Of a stretch of 64,000 nt of DNA, positions 60,124 through 64,000 are shown piece by piece; position 1 is the stretch's first letter; the number at the start of each line of letters is the position of its first letter. This DNA is from Burkholderia plantarii. GTDB taxonomy: Bacteria > Pseudomonadota > Gammaproteobacteria > Burkholderiales > Burkholderiaceae. The position numbers were made by a program, and so were the translations under genes. The notes under the pieces were generated by a model. It did not search any database, was not told the origin of the DNA, and saw only the letters and a program-made list of their open reading frames with translations. Where the stretch lies: positions 1,054,001-1,118,000 of the forward strand of contig NZ_CP007212.1 in assembly GCF_001411805.1 (NCBI RefSeq), in the 5' to 3' direction.

Positions 60124-61524
60124 TCAGTTCATCTTCATGCGCTGCAGCTTGTTGTAGAGCGTCTTCGGGCTGATACCGAGCAGCGCGGCCGCGCGATGGC
60201 GCGTACCGCCGACCGCGTCGAGCGTGGCGCGGATCAGCAGGTCTTCCACATCCGACAGCGGCGTGCCGACGCGCACCTGCACGCTGCTGCCGTTCAGCGC
60301 CGCGCCCGGCACGAACACGCCGTCGTTGGCGCGCAGCGTCTCGATGAAATCGCCCGATGCCTCGTAGGCGAGCCGCACGCGATCGCGCAGTTCCCGCACG
60401 TTGCCGGGCCAGTCGTAGGCGAGACACTCTCGGATGAAGTCGGGCGCGATCCGCTTGTCGACGGCGCCGAGGCCAGCCTCGTGCGCCTGGCGGTTCAGGT
60501 CGTCGACGAACGCCTCGGCGATCTGCAGCATATCGTCGTCGCGCGCGCGCAGCGGCGGCAGCGCGATCGACGCCGCGTCGAGCCGCAGCCACAGATCCTC
60601 GCGCAGCGTGCCGTTGTCGAGCGCTTCGCGCGACGGCCGGCGCGAGGTGGCGATCAGCCGGAAGTCGGTGGCCACCTCGGCGGTGCCTTCGATGCGCCGG
60701 AAGCTCTGCGAGTCGAGCGCGCGCAGCAGCGATTCCTGAATCGGCAGCGGCAGCGCGGTGATGTCCTTGAGCAGCAGCGTGCCGCCGCTCGCCTGTTCGA
60801 ACAGGCCCGGCTCGCGCCGCTCGGCGCCGCCGTAGGAGCCGCGCTCGCGGCCGAACAGCATGCTTTCGATCACGATGCTGCCGAGCTCCATCACGCGCGG
60901 CAGCTGCAGCGCGGCGCGACAGTCGAACTTGATGAACGGCCCCTTGCGGCGGCGGCTCAGGTCGTGCAGCGCCCGCGCCGTGGTCTCCTTGCCGGTGCCG
61001 GCCTCGCCCCACACCAGCACCGCGGCCTCGCTGCGCGCATTGCGCTCGATCATGTCGTAGACGTGCTGGACCGCATCGCTGCGCCCGATCAGGGGACCGA
61101 AACGACCGAGCTTGCGCAGCGTGGTGCGCAGCGCCTGGACTTCCTCGATCAGCTCGTAGGGGCGCGGGATGCGCGCCAGCAGGCTGCGCAGCCGCGGAAT
61201 GTTGACCGGCTTCAGCAGGTAGTCCCAGATGCCATGTCGCAAGCCCTCGATGGCGCTCTCGACCGTCGCGTTGCCGGTCAGCACGATCACCGGCAGGCCG
61301 CCGTTCGGCTGTTGCGGTTGGGGCAGATGCTGCAGCAGATCGAAGCCGCTGCCGTCCGGCAGGTTCAGGTCGACGAGCACGACGTCGGGGATCGTCCGCG
61401 CCAGCGCGGCCCGGGCCTCGGCGAGCGAGGTGGCCGTGTCGACCGTGAATCCGTCCGCGGCGAGCAGCGCCGTCAGGCCGGACAAGCTGTTGGGATCGTC
61501 TTCGACTATGAGGGCGTGTGGCAT
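60124..61524 (-). CDS. NtrC-family response regulator with degenerate sigma-54 motifs
   Basis: 466-aa protein with receiver, AAA+ and Fis-type DNA-binding domains. The receiver has EDD (8-10), phospho-acceptor Asp52 (VLVDLNLPDG) and Lys105 (LLKPVN), so it looks functional. The AAA+ Walker A GEAGTGKE (173-180) is intact, but the sigma-54 contact loop GAFTGA is GSYGGA (229-234) and Walker B LFLDEI is LLLKDI (250-255). REDLWLRL and LPPLRARDDD remain. The C-terminal helix-turn-helix is HRAAALLGISPKTLYNKLQRM. Such changes are known from NtrC-family members that regulate sigma-70 promoters (TyrR, HupR). No sensor kinase gene lies nearby. Start at ATG 61524; an ATG at 61557 is in frame. Confidence 0.9.
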   Translation of the reverse strand: MPHALIVEDDPNSLSGLTALLAADGFTVDTATSLAEARAALARTIPDVVLVDLNLPDGSGFDLLQHLPQPQQPNGGLPVIVLTGNATVESAIEGLRHGIWDYLLKPVNIPRLRSLLARIPRPYELIEEVQALRTTLRKLGRFGPLIGRSDAVQHVYDMIERNARSEAAVLVWGEAGTGKETTARALHDLSRRRKGPFIKFDCRAALQLPRVMELGSIVIESMLFGRERGSYGGAERREPGLFEQASGGTLLLKDITALPLPIQESLLRALDSQSFRRIEGTAEVATDFRLIATSRRPSREALDNGTLREDLWLRLDAASIALPPLRARDDDMLQIAEAFVDDLNRQAHEAGLGAVDKRIAPDFIRECLAYDWPGNVRELRDRVRLAYEASGDFIETLRANDGVFVPGAALNGSSVQVRVGTPLSDVEDLLIRATLDAVGGTRHRAAALLGISPKTLYNKLQRMKMN

Positions 61525-61594
61525 GGTGTGCTGGATGTTCAAAGGGCGGCCGTGCATGGCGGGCGTGTTCGCCCCATTGTTTGATTAGAGTCGG

Positions 61595-61600
61595 ATTTTA
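61595..61600 (-). promoter_or_regulatory. candidate -10 box for the response regulator gene
   Basis: On the minus strand TAAAAT lies about 70 bases before the ATG at 61524, in an unusually AT-rich stretch (61575-61685). No firm -35. Confidence 0.3.
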
Positions 61601-61747
61601 TGTCCCTCGGCGCGTAAAGCGTACGATATTTGCCGATGTAAGCAAAAGAGTTACCGAAGATACAAATTGATGCCTTTTCGGAATGACGTTTCGCAGCGTT
61701 TCGCGGCCTGTCACGAGTCTGCAACAATACGGCTCTCCAAAAAGAAA

Positions 61748-61770
61748 AAGCGCCCGGAAGGGCGCTTTTC
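61748..61770 (-). terminator. intrinsic terminator after efp
   Basis: On the minus strand AAGCGCCC-TTCC-GGGCGCTT is followed by TTTCTTTTTGG. It starts 18 bases past the efp stop; the flanking T run on the other side makes it look bidirectional. Confidence 0.9.
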
Positions 61771-61787
61771 GTGCAGGTTGTGCGAAC

Positions 61788-62345
61788 TTAGGCGCGGCTG
61801 CGGTATTCGTTGGTACGCGTGTCGATTTCGATCTTGTCGCCGGTGTTGCAGAACAGCGGCACCTGCAGTTCGTAGCCGGTCGCGAGCTTGGCGTTCTTCA
61901 GCACCTTGCCCGACGACGTGTCGCCCTTGACGGCCGGCTCCGTGTAGGTGATCTCGCGCACGATGACGGTCGGCATGTCGACCGAGATCGCCTTCTCGTT
62001 GTAGAAGACGACTTCGCAGGTCATGCCGTCTTCGAGATAGTTCAGCGCGTCGCCCATCATTTCGGCTTCGACTTCGTACTGGTTGTAGTCGGCGTCCATG
62101 AACACGTACATCGGGTCCGCGAAGTACGAGTACGTCACTTCCTTGCGGTCGAGCACGACGACGTCGAACTTGTCGTCGGCCTTGTAGACGGATTCCTGGC
62201 CCGCGTTCGTCAGCAGGTTCTTCAGCTTCATCTTGACGACGGCGGAGTTACGGCCCGACTTGTTGTATTCGGCTTTCGAGACGACCCATGCGTCGCTGCC
62301 GACCATCACGACGTTGCCTACGCGGAGTTCCTGTGCGGTTTTCAT
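61788..62345 (-). CDS. efp: elongation factor P, arginine type
   Basis: 185-aa EF-P, which relieves ribosome stalling at polyproline. The tip loop reads [11 protein letters not shown] with Arg32 where E. coli EF-P has the modified Lys34. This arginine form is activated by rhamnosylation by EarP, encoded just upstream on the same strand. OB-fold motifs ([45 protein letters not shown]) are complete. ATG 62345. Many proline-rich products in this window (DUF6600 protein, RNase E and RNase III tails) would be plausible EF-P clients. Confidence 0.97.
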   Translation of the reverse strand: MKTAQELRVGNVVMVGSDAWVVSKAEYNKSGRNSAVVKMKLKNLLTNAGQESVYKADDKFDVVVLDRKEVTYSYFADPMYVFMDADYNQYEVEAEMMGDALNYLEDGMTCEVVFYNEKAISVDMPTVIVREITYTEPAVKGDTSSGKVLKNAKLATGYELQVPLFCNTGDKIEIDTRTNEYRSRA

Positions 62346-62585
62346 ATCAAAACTGTCCTGTGCGAAAAAATTTTCCTGACGTTGCGCAACGGCCGACAAC
62401 GCAAGCGGGGCGTGCGACGCGCCGTTGTACCGGCTTGCCGCCGGGGCCGGAACGCTCGCTCGGCGTCGCTCGCACGCGCGGTTCGGCTGCGTGCCGCCGG
62501 TCCGCGCCGTTCGCGGTGGCATCGAAGCCACCCGCCCGGGGCGCCGACAGCGACTCGCTTGCGTGGTCCGCCGTTGGATAACCGC

Positions 62586-63785
62586 TTATTTTAACTGAGT
62601 TTTTGAGAATTCCGCCAGATTTCCGGCAAGATCCCCGAGTGTGGCAAGCTCGTCCGCCCAGGCATGCGCGCGGGCCTCGAGGGCGGCGCGATGCGTGAGG
62701 AAGTCGGCCCAGTCCGGCGTGCCGGCGCCGTTCCAGGCATGCCAGAAGCGCGCGGTGGCATCGCGCGCGGCCGGCGGCAGCGTGGCGCTCAGGTGCGCGA
62801 GCGCGGCGTCGAGCTTCGGCAGGTGCGCGTCGTCGGCCTGCGGGTAGATGTGCCAGACGAACGGCTTGCGCGCCCACTGCGCCCGCACGAACGAATCCTC
62901 GCCGCGCACGAAATTGAGGTCGGCGGCCCACAGCAGCTTGTCGTAATTCGGTTGGGCGACGAACGCGAGCCCGTGCGCGCTGAGCTGGCCCGCGCCGGCG
63001 TGGCTGCCGGCGCCGAACCGGCCGGTGCCGAAGAAGCCGGCGACGGCCGGGCAGATCCGGCCTTCGGGCACCAGCAGCCGCACCGGCCGCGCGCCGTCGC
63101 GCCATTGTTCGAGCAGCGCGCCGAGCGCCGGATTCTCGTAGGCGAACAGCGACACGACGAGCGTATCGGCGCCAGGCGGCGGGCCGCCGGTGGCCTGCCG
63201 CCACCAGGTTTCGCGCTCGGCGGCGTTGGCCAGGAACGCCTCGCGCCGCGCATCGAGGCCGGCTTCCTTCAGCACGCCGCCGGTGCCGTGGCCGAGCCCG
63301 GGAAAGAAGAACGTCTTGCGCAGCGGATAGCGCGGATGCGGCGACGGGCGCAGGTGGAAATCGGTGACCCAGTCCTCGGCGCTCAGGTAGTCCAGATTGA
63401 TCCAGACCGGCGCGCGCGCGCGGCGCGCCATCGCCGCGACGTATTCGGCCGGCAGCTCGCAGGCGAACGCCTCGATCACGACGTCTGCGATCGCGAGCGT
63501 GTCGCCCGCATGCACCGGCTCGCCCCAATGTTCGATCGCGATGCCGTCGCGGGTCTGGCGCCGGGCGGCCGGGTCGAGCCCCGGCGCGAGCCGCGCGAAT
63601 GTGGCGAGATCGTCGACGAACAGGCGCACCTGCCAGCCGTGCTCGCGCGCGAGCTGGGTCGCGAGCCGCCAGCAGACGCCGATGTCGCCGAAATTGTCGA
63701 CGACCGTGCAGAAGATGTCGCAGGCGAGCGGGCCGGCACCGGGGCGCGGGGGTGAGGTGGCTGCGGCGGAGAGGATCGGGGACAT
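62586..63785 (-). CDS. earP: EF-P arginine rhamnosyltransferase EarP
   Basis: 399-aa GT-B inverting glycosyltransferase that transfers rhamnose from dTDP-rhamnose to Arg32 of EF-P. CTVVDNFGDIGVCWRLA contains Asp30 and Asp34, matching the catalytic region Asp13/Asp17 of the Pseudomonas enzyme after a 17-residue N-terminal extension. Further blocks: WINLDYLSAEDWV, FFFPGLGHGTGGVL and the donor-site FVRGEDSFVRAQWARKPFVWHIYPQ. It lies 240 bases upstream of efp on the same strand. It is divergent from uvrC. Confidence 0.95.
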   Translation of the reverse strand: MSPILSAAATSPPRPGAGPLACDIFCTVVDNFGDIGVCWRLATQLAREHGWQVRLFVDDLATFARLAPGLDPAARRQTRDGIAIEHWGEPVHAGDTLAIADVVIEAFACELPAEYVAAMARRARAPVWINLDYLSAEDWVTDFHLRPSPHPRYPLRKTFFFPGLGHGTGGVLKEAGLDARREAFLANAAERETWWRQATGGPPPGADTLVVSLFAYENPALGALLEQWRDGARPVRLLVPEGRICPAVAGFFGTGRFGAGSHAGAGQLSAHGLAFVAQPNYDKLLWAADLNFVRGEDSFVRAQWARKPFVWHIYPQADDAHLPKLDAALAHLSATLPPAARDATARFWHAWNGAGTPDWADFLTHRAALEARAHAWADELATLGDLAGNLAEFSKTQLK

Positions 63786-63862
63786 CGAAGGAATCGGGAC
63801 GAATGCACTAAACTGGCGATTCTAAATGACCCGTTCGCGCGCGCATGGCGCCCGGATTTCGC

Positions 63863-64000
63863 ATGACATCCCCCGATACGTCCGATCAATCCGAGACCTC
63901 CGGCCATTCCGGCCAGCCAGCCCCGACGAGCCAGGCGGCAGCGCCGTTCGAGCCGAAGCCGATCCTCGCGCAATTGCCGCACCTTCCCGGCGTCTACCGG
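63863..64000 (+). CDS. uvrC: excinuclease ABC subunit C, 5' end only
   Basis: First 46 codons of UvrC, cut by the window end. The visible part has a polar Ser/Pro/Gln leader (MTSPDTSDQSETSGHSGQPA) and then ILAQLPHLPGVYR, the start of the GIY-YIG nuclease domain in UvrC. The function, 3' incision in nucleotide excision repair, follows from the family. Only the N-terminus can be judged. Confidence 0.85.
   Translation, partial: MTSPDTSDQSETSGHSGQPAPTSQAAAPFEPKPILAQLPHLPGVYR

Overview
The window reads as ordinary chromosomal backbone of a high-GC beta-proteobacterium, most likely Burkholderia sensu stricto (species not assignable from this sequence alone). The evidence is the very high GC third-position bias, the order rpmF-plsX-fabH-fabD-fabG-acpP-fabF followed by rpoE-rseA-rseB-mucD-lepA-lepB-rnc-era-recO-pdxJ-acpS-nagZ, the efp/earP pair with an arginine EF-P, and RNase E and RNase III proteins with long disordered tails.

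Layout. 1-5.8 kb: pmbA, folA, a frame-disrupted secreted protein gene facing a VpsR-type sigma-54 activator, then thyA. 5.8-18.4 kb: a mostly minus-strand stretch with a FecR/DUF6600-type exported protein, an ArsR-like regulator, a tiny lipoprotein, a hotdog thioesterase, fumC, a MATE exporter, an S4 RNA-binding protein, a Gly-rich exported protein, a 260-aa protein of unknown function, an araC-azlC-azlD cluster and a CreA-like protein. 18.5-18.8 kb: two identical tRNA-Asn genes. 18.9-25.7 kb: fdxA, pncB, lutC-like, an NhaD-type antiporter, a 2-hydroxyacid dehydrogenase and rmuC, several joined by ATGA overlaps.

25.76-26.94 kb: one IS110-family insertion sequence, the only clearly mobile DNA here. 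Its ends, its circular-junction promoter and its non-coding leader can be read base by base. The leader carries target-guide and donor-guide segments matching the two flanks and the two element ends, so a complete bridge RNA (as described for IS621) can be deduced.

26.9-34.6 kb: GNAT, a small membrane protein, the molybdenum cofactor genes moeA-mobA-moaA, and rne. 35.3-38.4 kb: rluC, a HAD phosphatase, a Rieske protein and an S49 peptidase, an apparent operon divergent from rne. 38.5-39.9 kb: a tetrapyrrole-methylase-type methyltransferase and maf. 40.1-46.9 kb: yceD, rpmF and the phospholipid/fatty-acid synthesis cluster. 46.9-60.1 kb: a YgfX-like protein, the sigma-E envelope stress operon (sigma factor, anti-sigma, RseB, periplasmic protease), then translation, secretion and RNA-processing genes. 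60.1-64 kb: an NtrC-family response regulator with a degenerate sigma-54 contact loop and Walker B motif, efp, its arginine rhamnosyltransferase earP, and the first codons of uvrC.

The strongest observation is the self-consistent bridge RNA of the IS110 element. Others worth a second look are the degenerate response regulator, the frameshifted secreted protein with a palindrome between it and its neighbouring activator, the Arg-rich repeats of RNase E, and a probably leaderless rnc transcript.
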